From the NCBI GenBank assembly GCA_964370855.1, contig CAYJMF010000009.1, positions 23,114-87,113 of the forward strand: a stretch of 64,000 nt of DNA, read 5' to 3'. The stretch's first letter is position 1, and every line of letters starts with the position of its first letter. Made by a program: the position numbers and the translations under genes. Shown in pieces: positions 1 through 9,523 of the stretch. The notes beneath the pieces were generated by a model. It ran no database searches and was not told the DNA's origin. It worked only from the letters and a program-made list of their open reading frames with translations. Source of the DNA: JAKLKS01 sp964370855 (GTDB lineage Bacteria > Planctomycetota > JAJSAM01 > JAKLKS01).

Positions 1-975
1 CGGATCGATCACCAGCTTCTTCACCCCGGCCTGGATGCGGAGGACGGGGGGCTTCCCCGGCTCCACCGGGAGTTCGAACAGCTCGCACCAGATGGGCACC
101 TTCACCCCCGCCGGGATGTCCCCCTTGGGCCGCGGGTCCTCGGCGTCGTAGTCGAAGGTCAGGAGCGTCGAGGCCCTCTCCGCGGACTCGGCGAAGAGCA
201 GCGTCGCCACGGGCAGCAGGCTCCCGGCGTCGAGGTAGATCCGGATGGGGGGCTCCCCCGAGGCCGGGTCCGCCGCCCGGTCGAGGACGCGGCACTTCAC
301 GGTCCGGGGTTCCCCGCCGGACCCCACGGGCAGGCGGATCTCCTGCTCCGGCGCCTCCCGCACCACGGGCCCCTCGACGAGGTTCCCGAGGAAGAACACC
401 CGGAGCGCCATGCGCAGCATGCGCCTGCGCTGGTCCACGTCCCGGACGTCCTGCGCGTCCTTCCCCTCGGGATCGAGGAAGCGGCGCGCCGGCTCCTTCC
501 CGACGCGGATCCAGGCGGAGCGCCCGTCGTGGCCGACGGTGGTCATCTTCCCCTCCGCGGTCCACGCCGAGCGGAGGAGCGACTCCGTCTTCCCGGCCGG
601 CGGGAGCGAGAAGGCCTCCGTGCTCCAGGTCTGGCCGCTGCTCCCGCCCTCGAGGCGGAGGGTGACGGGATCGAAGACCGCGACGAAGCGGGTGACCGCC
701 TCCTTCCCGACGAAGCGGGAGGTCCCCTGCGCCGCGGCGGCCTTCGCGATGAGGGCGAGGACGGGTTCCGATGTGCGCGGGGGAGGGGGGGGCGGCGGGG
801 GAGGCGGAGGGGGGGGAAGGGGAGCCTCCTCCCCGTCGCCGGAGAGGAGGGAGACGGCCCGGTCGAAGGGACCCCCGGCGGGTTCCTCCGGGAGGGGCGG
901 GGGCGCCGCAGCGGCGGTGGCCGCGGAAGCGGCGAGGAGCAGCGCGAGGAGGTGGCGAAGGGCTCGGGAGTGCAT
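1..975 (-). CDS. Secreted protein of unknown function, 3' end cut by window edge
   Basis: An uninterrupted minus-strand frame of 325 codons runs from ATG at 975 off the left edge, so the C-terminus is missing. Residues 1-24 are a signal peptide (short basic start, Leu/Ala core, Ala-rich end). A run of twelve prolines lies near residues 54-65. The remainder is a mixed beta-rich sequence with charged loops and ends in the window with GVKKLVIDP. The overall look (secreted, ~300 residues, beta-rich) is compatible with a LolA-like lipoprotein-carrier fold, but I see no diagnostic motif and leave the function open. The start is fixed by the signal peptide and by a TAGGAT box exactly 6 bases upstream with no Shine-Dalgarno, suggesting a leaderless transcript. 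It is divergent from hpt. Confidence 0.75.
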   Translation of the reverse strand, partial: MHSRALRHLLALLLAASAATAAAAPPPLPEEPAGGPFDRAVSLLSGDGEEAPLPPPPPPPPPPPPPRTSEPVLALIAKAAAAQGTSRFVGKEAVTRFVAVFDPVTLRLEGGSSGQTWSTEAFSLPPAGKTESLLRSAWTAEGKMTTVGHDGRSAWIRVGKEPARRFLDPEGKDAQDVRDVDQRRRMLRMALRVFFLGNLVEGPVVREAPEQEIRLPVGSGGEPRTVKCRVLDRAADPASGEPPIRIYLDAGSLLPVATLLFAESAERASTLLTFDYDAEDPRPKGDIPAGVKVPIWCELFELPVEPGKPPVLRIQAGVKKLVIDP

Positions 976-981
976 CCATCC

Positions 982-987
982 ATCCTA
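982..987 (-). promoter_or_regulatory. -10 box TAGGAT, leaderless arrangement
   Basis: On the minus strand TAGGAT is followed by 6 bases and then the ATG at 975. No ribosome binding site lies between. No clear -35 is seen. Transcription would begin at or next to the start codon. Confidence 0.5.
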
Positions 988-1025
988 CCCCGATCCTCGC
1001 CTTCCCCCGATCCCCGCGCCGCGGG

Positions 1026-1031
1026 TAGGAT
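1026..1031 (+). promoter_or_regulatory. -10 box TAGGAT of hpt, leaderless arrangement
   Basis: TAGGAT, then 6 bases, then the hpt ATG at 1038. It faces away from the identical box at 982-987, so the 62-base divergent gap holds two back-to-back promoters. No -35 hexamer is recognisable. Confidence 0.5.
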
Positions 1032-1037
1032 CCCGCG

Positions 1038-1613
1038 ATGGCCCGCTCCCCGCGCCCCCGCGTCCTCTACTCCCGCCGCGTCATCGCCGCGCGGGTGAGG
1101 GAGCTGGCCGCCGCCATCGACGGGCGCTACCGCGGGCGCCCCTTCACCCTCTGCGGCGTCCTCACGGGAGGGGCGATCTTCGCCGCCGACCTCGCCCGCG
1201 CCCTCGCCAACGACCGCGTGGAGATCGACTTCGTCAAGGCCTCCTCCTACGGGGACGGGACCCGCTCCTCGGGCCGCGTCGAGCTCCAGATCCTCGACGA
1301 GGGGAACATCGCCGGGAAGGACGTCCTCGTGGCCGAGGACATCCTCGAGACCGGCCGCACCCTCGGGGCCGTCGTGAAGGGACTGCGCCTCTGCGGCGCC
1401 CGGAGCGTCCGGACCGTCGTCCTCCTCGACAAGCCCGTGGGCGGCCGGGGCCGCATCCGCCCCGACTGGGTCGGGTTCACCATGGAGGAGCCGCTCTTCG
1501 TCGCGGGCTACGGCCTCGACGCCGGGCGGCGCTGGCGCAACCTCCCCGACATCGTGGTGCCGCAGGAGCACGACCCGGGGCGGCGCCGCCCCGCGGCCGG
1601 GGCGCGGCCGTGA
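1038..1613 (+). CDS. hpt: Hypoxanthine phosphoribosyltransferase
   Basis: A 191-residue type I phosphoribosyltransferase that salvages hypoxanthine/guanine with PRPP to IMP/GMP in the cytosol. The PRPP-binding loop is at residues 96-109 (core AEDILETGRT, with the acidic pair that binds the ribose hydroxyls), preceded by VLTGG at 41-45, the cis-peptide loop region of HPRTs. The purine-contacting Lys is in LLDKP near 132 and the C-terminal DWVGF segment matches the usual purine-stacking motif. Length agrees with bacterial HPRT (175-190). The ATG at 1038 has no ribosome binding site but a TAGGAT box 6 bases upstream. The next gene overlaps by 4 bases. Confidence 0.92.
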   Translation: MARSPRPRVLYSRRVIAARVRELAAAIDGRYRGRPFTLCGVLTGGAIFAADLARALANDRVEIDFVKASSYGDGTRSSGRVELQILDEGNIAGKDVLVAEDILETGRTLGAVVKGLRLCGARSVRTVVLLDKPVGGRGRIRPDWVGFTMEEPLFVAGYGLDAGRRWRNLPDIVVPQEHDPGRRRPAAGARP

Positions 1614-2470
1614 GCGCCGGCGAACGGGACTACTGGAGGGAGACGGAGTCCGGGGGCGGGTGGCTGTCGGATCTCCCCGCCCGTGCCCTCGTCATCGGGA
1701 TCACCGTGGTGGCCTACCTGATCCAGGCCGCCGTGGAGAACGCGGGGCCGGGCTCCGAGCGGTTCGTGAGGGAGCACCTCGCCCTCTCCCTCGACGGGAT
1801 CCTCCGCCTGGAGCTCTGGCAGCTCCTGACCCACGCCCTCCTCCACGGGGACGTCTCCCACCTCTTCTGGAACATGGTCTCCCTCTACGTCTTCGGGTCC
1901 ATCGCCGAGAGCGTCGCCACGCGGGGGGAGTTCCACCGGCTCTACGTGCTCGCGGCCCTCGGCGGGGGAGCGGGCTGGCTCGCGTGGGCCGCCGCGGGCC
2001 TCGAGCCGGGCTGGATGCCCGCGGTGGGGGCCTCGGGGGCCGTCACCGGGATCCTCGTCCTCGCCGCGCTCCGCGCGCCGAAGGCGAAGATCCTGCTCTT
2101 CTTCTTCCTCCCCGTGTCCATCTGGCTCCTCGCCCTCGTCTACGTCGGCGGGGACGTGGCGACGGCGCTGTCCGGCGACACCGGGGGGGTGGCGGTCTCC
2201 GCCCACCTAGGCGGCGCCGCCACGGCGGTCCTCTTCCAGTTCCGCCCCTGGGAGGGGCTCCGGCGGCGGCGCCGGGCGGGGGCCCGCCCGTCGGTCCTCC
2301 GGCGGGATCTCCCCCCGGACCTCCTCGCCCCGCCTCCCGCGCGGGAGGAGGAGGAGTCGCGCCGCGTGGACGCGCTCCTCGAGCGGATCCACGCCGAGGG
2401 GATCGGCTCCCTCAGCGGGGAGGAGCGGGAGTTCCTGAACGAGGTCTCCCGGAGGCTGCGCGGGAGGTGA
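1610..2470 (+). CDS. Rhomboid family intramembrane serine protease
   Basis: A 286-residue membrane protein with about six hydrophobic segments. Rhomboids cleave transmembrane helices inside the lipid bilayer. Catalytic Ser142 is in GASGAVTG and His199 in SAHLGGAA; His84 and Asn88 in HLFWN form the oxyanion site, in the expected order. The C-terminal 75 residues are cytosolic, Arg- and Glu-rich. The GTG at 1610 overlaps the hpt stop (GTGA), giving translational coupling; there is no ATG in a suitable place. Substrate unknown. Convergent with maeB across a strong hairpin. Confidence 0.9.
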   Translation: MSAGERDYWRETESGGGWLSDLPARALVIGITVVAYLIQAAVENAGPGSERFVREHLALSLDGILRLELWQLLTHALLHGDVSHLFWNMVSLYVFGSIAESVATRGEFHRLYVLAALGGGAGWLAWAAAGLEPGWMPAVGASGAVTGILVLAALRAPKAKILLFFFLPVSIWLLALVYVGGDVATALSGDTGGVAVSAHLGGAATAVLFQFRPWEGLRRRRRAGARPSVLRRDLPPDLLAPPPAREEEESRRVDALLERIHAEGIGSLSGEEREFLNEVSRRLRGR

Positions 2471-2471
2471 C

Positions 2472-2497
2472 GGGGGGCGCCCGCTTCGGCGCCCCCC
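2472..2497. terminator. Bidirectional hairpin between rhomboid gene and maeB
   Basis: A perfect 10-bp G/C stem with a 6-base loop (CGCTTC) starts one base after the rhomboid stop and ends 21 bases before the maeB stop. It lacks a clear U tract, as is common in very G+C-rich genomes, but its place between convergent genes fits transcription termination for both. Confidence 0.65.
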
Positions 2498-2518
2498 GCC
2501 GGGTTCCGCTTCGAGCGC

Positions 2519-4870
<2,352 letters not shown>

Positions 4871-4910
4871 GTCGTTCCTCCGCGTGGCTCTCCGCCGGTG
4901 TGAACCTGCG

Positions 4911-4916
4911 ATCCTA
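4911..4916 (-). promoter_or_regulatory. -10 box TAGGAT of maeB
   Basis: The minus strand reads GTAGGATC about 40 bases before the maeB ATG, leaving a leader of roughly 34 bases with a Shine-Dalgarno. The same box occurs before hpt, moaC and others in this window. No -35 is recognisable. Confidence 0.45.
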
Positions 4917-5033
4917 CGGGGCATCGGGGGCTCCCTCCATGGACCGGTCGGCGGCGCCTGTGACGGGGGGCAACGGCGGCCCGTGACCGGAGGCCCCCCT
5001 TCGGCGGGGAATGTTAGCAGGGGCGCGAAAGCC

Positions 5034-5127
5034 AGGGACGTTCCTAACTAAGTAACTAACTCCGCATCCCCCCCCGTGAAGGCAGGGGGTGACCCACGGA
5101 GTTAGTTACTTAGTTAGGAACGTCCCT
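5034..5127. repeat. Family A palindromic element, copy 1
   Basis: Perfect 31-bp inverted repeat (5034-5064 and 5097-5127) around a 32-base loop. Arms begin AGGGACGTTCCTAACTAAGT and run to TCCG. The A+T-rich inner arm stands out in this genome. The arm sequence is shared with the element at 44644-44757; the outer ACGTTC core is shared with 37346-37449. No coding capacity. Interpreted as a non-autonomous mobile palindrome. Confidence 0.8.
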
Positions 5128-5141
5128 GCCTTCCCCTGCCT

Positions 5142-5169
5142 CCCCAATTAGTTGGGAACGTCCCCGCCT
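5142..5169. repeat. Relic or internally deleted family A element
   Basis: Contains TTAGTTGGGAACGTCCCCGC, close to the right arm of the neighbouring element (TTAGTTAGGAACGTCCCTGC). A mini palindrome CCCAA-TTAG-TTGGG (5143-5156) remains. Looks like a solo right arm or deletion product next to copy 1. Confidence 0.5.
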
Positions 5170-5194
5170 CGCCGCGGAGAATGCTGTTCCCCGT

Positions 5195-5271
5195 GGGCGA
5201 TTAGCTCAGTTGGCTAGAGCACCTGCTCGACACGCAGGGGGTCACTGGTTCAAGTCCAGTATCGCCCACCA
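5195..5271 (+). tRNA. tRNA-Val (GAC)
   Basis: 77 bases including encoded CCA. Acceptor stem GGGCGAT pairs with ATCGCCC (5261-5267), discriminator A, then CCA. The D-arm has AGCTCAGTTGG, the anticodon loop is TCGACAC with anticodon GAC (reads GUC, valine), and the T-arm contains GGTTCAAGTCC. Confidence 0.95.
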
Positions 5272-5387
5272 CTTCCGCCTCCCGTCACCCTCCCGCCACC
5301 GGTTTCCGTTGGGCGGGGGGGGGCCGGCGGCGAGAATCCCCGGTCTTCCCGGCGAAGTCGCTCCCCATTCCCCCCAAGGAGAGTTCC

Positions 5388-6497
5388 ATGCGCATCGGCG
5401 TCCCGAAGGAGATCAAGAACAACGAGAACCGCATCGCCATCACCCCCGCGGGCGTCGAGGCCCTGGTGGCGGACGGCCACGAGGTCATGGTGCAGGCCGG
5501 CGGCGGCCTCGGGTCGGGCATCACCGACGCGGAGTTCGTCCAGGCCGGGGCCGTGATGGTGAAGAAGGCCGCCGACATCTTCGCGAAGGCCGGGATGATC
5601 ATCAAGGTGAAGGAGCCCCTCCCCGAGGAGTACGGCCTCATCCGCAAGGGCCAGCTCCTCTACACCTACTTCCACTTCGCCGCCTCCCGCGAGCTGACCG
5701 ACGCCATGCTGAAGACCGGCGCCGTGTGCATCGCCTACGAGACCGTCGAGGACGCCGGGGGCCGCCTGCCCCTTCTGACCCCCATGAGCGAGGTCGCCGG
5801 CCGCCTCTCCATCCAGGAGGGCGCGAAGTACCTCGAGAAGCCCATGGGCGGCCGCGGCGTGCTCCTCGGCGGCGTGCCCGGCGTCCCCCCGGCGGAGGTC
5901 GCCGTCCTCGGCGGGGGCGTGGTGGGCACCAACGCCGCCAAGATCGCCGCCGGCATGGGCGCCAACGTCGTCATCCTCGACGTGAGCCTCGACCGGCTCC
6001 GCTACCTCGACGACGTCATGCCCGCCAACGTGAAGACCCTCTACAGCAACAAGTACAACATCCTCGGCGCCTGCCGCCGCGCCGACCTCGTCATCGGCGC
6101 GGTGCTCATCCCCGGCGCCAAGGCCCCCTTCCTCGTCACCCGCGAGACCCTCAAGGCCATGAAGGACGGCTCCGTGCTCGTGGACGTCGCCGTGGACCAG
6201 GGCGGCTGCGCCGAGACGACCCACCCGACCACCCACAGCGACCCCACCTTCGTGGTGGAGGGGGTCGTCCACTACTGCGTCGCCAACATGCCCGGCGCCG
6301 TCGCCCGCACCTCGACCTTCGCCCTCACCAACGCCACGCTGCCCTACGCCCGGACCCTCGCGCGCCTCGGATGGAAGAAGGCCATCAAGGAGGATCACGG
6401 CATCTTCACGGGGGCCAACGTCATCGCCGGGAAGGTGACCTGCAAGGGTGTGGCGGAGGCCTTCGGTCTCAAGTACCATAGCCCCGCCTCCGGCTAG
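5388..6497 (+). CDS. ald: Alanine dehydrogenase
   Basis: 369 residues, the typical length. It reversibly deaminates L-alanine to pyruvate and ammonia with NAD. The N-terminus MRIGVPKEIKNNENR is diagnostic; Arg15 and Lys75 (pyruvate/alanine binding) and His96 in YTYFHFA are present. The NAD-binding GGGVVG loop is at 175-180, and VDQGGCAETTHPT lies in the catalytic C-terminal part. A good ribosome binding site (AAGGAGAG) precedes the ATG. It stands alone after the tRNA; the 87-base gap to the STAS gene has no obvious terminator. The enzyme links amino acid breakdown to the pyruvate pool also fed by maeB. Confidence 0.96.
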   Translation: MRIGVPKEIKNNENRIAITPAGVEALVADGHEVMVQAGGGLGSGITDAEFVQAGAVMVKKAADIFAKAGMIIKVKEPLPEEYGLIRKGQLLYTYFHFAASRELTDAMLKTGAVCIAYETVEDAGGRLPLLTPMSEVAGRLSIQEGAKYLEKPMGGRGVLLGGVPGVPPAEVAVLGGGVVGTNAAKIAAGMGANVVILDVSLDRLRYLDDVMPANVKTLYSNKYNILGACRRADLVIGAVLIPGAKAPFLVTRETLKAMKDGSVLVDVAVDQGGCAETTHPTTHSDPTFVVEGVVHYCVANMPGAVARTSTFALTNATLPYARTLARLGWKKAIKEDHGIFTGANVIAGKVTCKGVAEAFGLKYHSPASG

Positions 6498-6584
6498 GGG
6501 GCTCCCCGGCGGGCGGGCATCCCGCCGGGTCCTTCCCGCCGGGTCGGGGGGGGCGCCGTCGGGAACCGATTCGGGAGGTCCGTC

Positions 6585-6935
6585 TTGGATATCGCGCTCC
6601 GGCAGGTCGGCACCACGGTGCTGCTGTCCTTCGTCAGGCCCGTGAACCTGGAGGGGGACGATTCGATCCAGTTCAGGGATCGCGTCAAGAACCTCATCGC
6701 CGACGGCCGGACGCGACTCGTCGTGGACCTCTCCCAGGTGAGGTTCATCGACTCCTTCGGGCTCGGGGCGCTCGTCTCCGCCCTGCGGGTCGTCCGGGCC
6801 GCCGGGGGGGACCTCAAGCTGGCCGCCGTCCCCTCCTCCGTGGAGGCGGTGCTCCGCCTCACCCGCCTCCACACCGTCTTCGACTGCCATCCGACCATGG
6901 AGGCCGCGCTCGGTTCCTTCCAGGCGGCGGGGTAG
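6585..6935 (+). CDS. STAS-domain anti-anti-sigma-type factor
   Basis: A 116-residue single STAS domain protein (SpoIIAA/RsbV family). The signature DLSQVRFIDSFGLGAL places the phosphorylatable Ser at residue 57. In the known partner switch the unphosphorylated STAS protein sequesters the kinase/anti-sigma protein. The TTG start at 6585 has GGGAGG upstream. It is directly followed (4 bases) by the kinase and then the phosphatase, which supports this role. Confidence 0.9.
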   Translation: MDIALRQVGTTVLLSFVRPVNLEGDDSIQFRDRVKNLIADGRTRLVVDLSQVRFIDSFGLGALVSALRVVRAAGGDLKLAAVPSSVEAVLRLTRLHTVFDCHPTMEAALGSFQAAG

Positions 6936-6939
6936 GGCG

Positions 6940-7428
6940 TTGGAGCCCTCCCCTCCGGACCCCGGCGGATTCCCCCTCGATCGGATCGAGATTCGCCTCC
7001 CCAGCAGGGCGGATTTCCTGGGCGCCATCCGGTCCGTGATCCGGGGCGTCCTCGAGGAGTGCCTCCAGGTGCGCGTCCCCGAGGAGGAGGTGCAGCGCAT
7101 CCAGATCGCGCTCCAGGAGGCCTGCATCAACGTGGTGCGCCACGCCCACGGGGGGGATCCCACGAAGCCCCTGGTGGTGGGGATCGTCGCGCGCCCGGAC
7201 CTCCTGCAGCTGGAGATCGAGGACCTCGGCCCCGGCCTCCCCCCCGTGGAGCTGCGCCCCCCGGAACCCGATCCCGCCAACCCCCGGGAGGGGGGATACG
7301 GGCTCTTCATCCTCTCCCAGACCATGGACGAGGTGCGGAGCGAGCGCCGCGGGGATCGCCACGTCCTCGTCCTCGTGAAGCGGCTGGCCCCGAAGACCCC
7401 GCCGGCCGCCCCGGGGACGGGGACGTGA
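6940..7428 (+). CDS. RsbW/SpoIIAB-type serine kinase (HATPase)
   Basis: 162 residues with a GHKL ATPase fold. The N box QEACINVVRHAH has Glu60 and Asn64, the G1 box is EDLGPGLPP and the G2 region GGYGLFIL. Family members phosphorylate the Ser of the partner STAS protein and bind either it or a target, usually a sigma factor. TTG start at 6940. No sigma factor gene is adjacent, so the target is unknown. It overlaps the phosphatase gene by 4 bases. Confidence 0.88.
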   Translation: MEPSPPDPGGFPLDRIEIRLPSRADFLGAIRSVIRGVLEECLQVRVPEEEVQRIQIALQEACINVVRHAHGGDPTKPLVVGIVARPDLLQLEIEDLGPGLPPVELRPPEPDPANPREGGYGLFILSQTMDEVRSERRGDRHVLVLVKRLAPKTPPAAPGTGT

Positions 7429-9116
7429 GGGAGCCGGCCGCGGGGACCGTCGAGGGGGAGGAGCCCCGGGTGGACCTCGGGTTCGTCGCCGGGGAGGAGG
7501 CGGTGTCCTCGCTCCTCTCGCGGGCGGCGGCGCTGCACGGCTCCCTGGTTCTCGTCGCCGACAACGGCGGCCGGGTGGTCGCCCGCTTCGGCGCCGACGG
7601 CGGCGCGGTCCCGGCCTCCCTCGAGGGGGAGGGGGGCGGGGGGTTCGTCCGCGAACCCGTGGTGGTCTACGACCGGCCCTGCGGGTCCCTGGCGGCGCGG
7701 GGGGGGGACGCCGCCGGGGCGGCCCGCTTCGCGTCCTCGCTGCTGGCGGCCTTCGCCGTGCGCCAGTACGAGACAGAGAGCCTCTCCCAGTCCCTCCTCT
7801 CCTCCTTCGAGGAGGTGAACCTCTTCTACGGGATCACGGCCCGCCTCCACTCCGTGTCGTCGCCGGACGCCATCTGCGAGATCATCCTCGACCGCGCCTG
7901 CGAGATCGTGCGCGCGGCCCGCGCCTCCATCCTCATGTGCGATCCCCACACGGGGGTGCTGCGCGTCGCCGCCTTCCGCGGGATGGCGGCGGAGCAGGCG
8001 GCGTCCATCCGGGTCCTCCCCGGGGAGGGCGTGAGCGGGAGGGTCATGGAGTCGGGGCAGGCCGTCCTCGTGGACGACGCCTCCTCCCTCGGCTCCCGGG
8101 GGCGGTCCGACGAGCGGTACGCCAGCCGCTCCTTCATCTCCGTTCCGCTCCGCGTCTTCCACCCCGACGAGTACGCCGGGGCCTCGCCCCCCTCGGGGAG
8201 CCGGCCCCTCGGGGTCCTCAACATGACCGACAAGGAGGGGGGGGTGCCCTTCACGGCGGGGGACCTCAAGCTCCTCTCCGCGCTGGCCTCGCAGGCCGCC
8301 GTCCTGCTGGACAACACGCGCCTCGCCGGGATCGAGAAGGAGATGGGTCTCGCCCGCACCATCCAGGCCTCCCTCCTCCCGCAGTCGGCCCCGAAGGTCC
8401 CCGGCGCGGAACTGGCGGGGATCTGCGTCCCGGCGCAGAACGTGGGGGGGGACTACTTCGATCTCTTCACCCTCCCCGGGGGGCGCTCCGGGATCCTCGT
8501 GGCCGACGTCTCCGGGCACAACATCGGCGCGGCCCTCATGATGGCGGTCTCCCGGGCGGCGCTGCGCGCCGAGATCTCCCGGGCCGCGGGGCCCGAGGAG
8601 GTCCTCGACCGCGCCAACCGCCTCCTCGACCTCGACCTCGCGCGGAGCGAGCTGTTCGTGTCCGTTCTGCTCGCCTTCTACGACCCCTCCACGGGGACGC
8701 TCTCCTGGGCCAGCGCCGGCCACAACCCCGGATTCCTTCGGCGGGCCGCCACGGGCGCCGTGGAGGAGCTGGACGCCGAGGGGATCCTCCTCGGGGTGAT
8801 GCCGGAGTGCGTCTTCGAGAGGCGCACCACCGTCCTCGCGCCGGGGGACCTGGTGGTCCTCTACACCGACGGCTTCACGGAGGCCCGGAACCACGCGGAG
8901 CAGATGTTCGGGGAGGAGCGCTTCCAGGCCCTCCTCCACACCGTGGCCGATCTCCCCGTGGAGGCCATCCCCCGGGCCCTCCTCAAGGCCGTGGACCGGT
9001 TCACCGGGGCCGCACCGGCCGACGATCGCACGGCCGTCGTCCTCCGCGCGTGTACCATGGCCGCAGCCGGGGGAGGAGGGCGGGCCGCGCCGCCCCCCGC
9101 CGGCGGGGAGGCCTAG
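7425..9116 (+). CDS. PP2C-type (SpoIIE/RsbU) phosphatase with GAF domain
   Basis: 563 residues. The N-terminal ~110 residues are variable, followed by a GAF sensor domain (about 125-305, with CEIVRAARASIL and PLGVLNMTD) and a PP2C_SIG phosphatase domain (about 320-545). Metal-binding motifs are NVGGDYFDLF, LVADVSGHNIGAAL, LYTDGFTEA and ADDRTAVVL. It would dephosphorylate the STAS protein encoded upstream when GAF senses its ligand. The GTG at 7425 overlaps the kinase stop (GTGA); longer in-frame extensions lie inside the kinase gene and are rejected. Cytosolic, as no membrane segment is seen. Confidence 0.9.
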   Translation: MREPAAGTVEGEEPRVDLGFVAGEEAVSSLLSRAAALHGSLVLVADNGGRVVARFGADGGAVPASLEGEGGGGFVREPVVVYDRPCGSLAARGGDAAGAARFASSLLAAFAVRQYETESLSQSLLSSFEEVNLFYGITARLHSVSSPDAICEIILDRACEIVRAARASILMCDPHTGVLRVAAFRGMAAEQAASIRVLPGEGVSGRVMESGQAVLVDDASSLGSRGRSDERYASRSFISVPLRVFHPDEYAGASPPSGSRPLGVLNMTDKEGGVPFTAGDLKLLSALASQAAVLLDNTRLAGIEKEMGLARTIQASLLPQSAPKVPGAELAGICVPAQNVGGDYFDLFTLPGGRSGILVADVSGHNIGAALMMAVSRAALRAEISRAAGPEEVLDRANRLLDLDLARSELFVSVLLAFYDPSTGTLSWASAGHNPGFLRRAATGAVEELDAEGILLGVMPECVFERRTTVLAPGDLVVLYTDGFTEARNHAEQMFGEERFQALLHTVADLPVEAIPRALLKAVDRFTGAAPADDRTAVVLRACTMAAAGGGGRAAPPPAGGEA

Positions 9117-9117
9117 A

Positions 9118-9504
9118 GTGGCGCGACGAATCCTGGTGTGCGACGACGAGCCCTTCATCCTGAAGGCCCTCACCTTCATCGTCCGCAAGGAGGGCCACAC
9201 GGTCATCGAGGCGAGGAACGGGGAGGAGGCCGTGGCGAAGATCCGCTCCGAGAAGCCGGACCTCGTCTTCCTCGACCTCATGATGCCGAAGAAGAACGGC
9301 TACGAGGTCCTGGAGGAGGTGCGGGCCGACCCCGCCATCGCCTCCACCTACGTGATCCTCCTGACCGCCAAGGGGCAGGACTCGGACCGCGAGCGGGGGC
9401 TCGCCATGGGGGCCAACGAGTTCATGACGAAGCCCTTCAGCCCCACCGTCATCCTCCAGAGGCTCCGCGAGATCCTGGGCGGGGACGCGCCTCCGCCCGC
9501 CTAG
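9118..9504 (+). CDS. Single-domain response regulator (CheY-like)
   Basis: 128-residue receiver domain with acidic pocket Asp9-Asp10, phosphoacceptor Asp53 in VFLDLMMPKKNG, the conserved Thr in LLTAKG and Lys in FMTKPFSP. No output domain. GTG start one base after the phosphatase stop, so it is the fourth gene of the partner-switch operon. A free receiver here may modulate the switch; no histidine kinase is encoded nearby. Confidence 0.92.
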   Translation: MARRILVCDDEPFILKALTFIVRKEGHTVIEARNGEEAVAKIRSEKPDLVFLDLMMPKKNGYEVLEEVRADPAIASTYVILLTAKGQDSDRERGLAMGANEFMTKPFSPTVILQRLREILGGDAPPPA

Positions 9505-9523
9505 GGCGGCGACCCCCCTGTCC

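Larger units (their letters stand above)
4871..5194. other. Gene-free stretch between maeB and tRNA-Val
   Basis: No plausible gene. It holds the maeB promoter (minus strand), then one full family A palindrome and a short relic of the same family, ending directly before the tRNA. Confidence 0.7.

Noticed and set aside
781..830. Proline/G-run at 781-830 as a corrupt patch
   Set aside because: It stays in frame with the secreted protein and codes for a proline run, so it can be real.
5034..5169. CRISPR-like repeat
   Set aside because: Only inverted, not regularly spaced direct repeats; no spacers.
5250..9281. 1343-codon minus-strand open frame
   Set aside because: Lies opposite five recognisable genes and translates to His/Asp/Gly/Pro-rich strings without domains.
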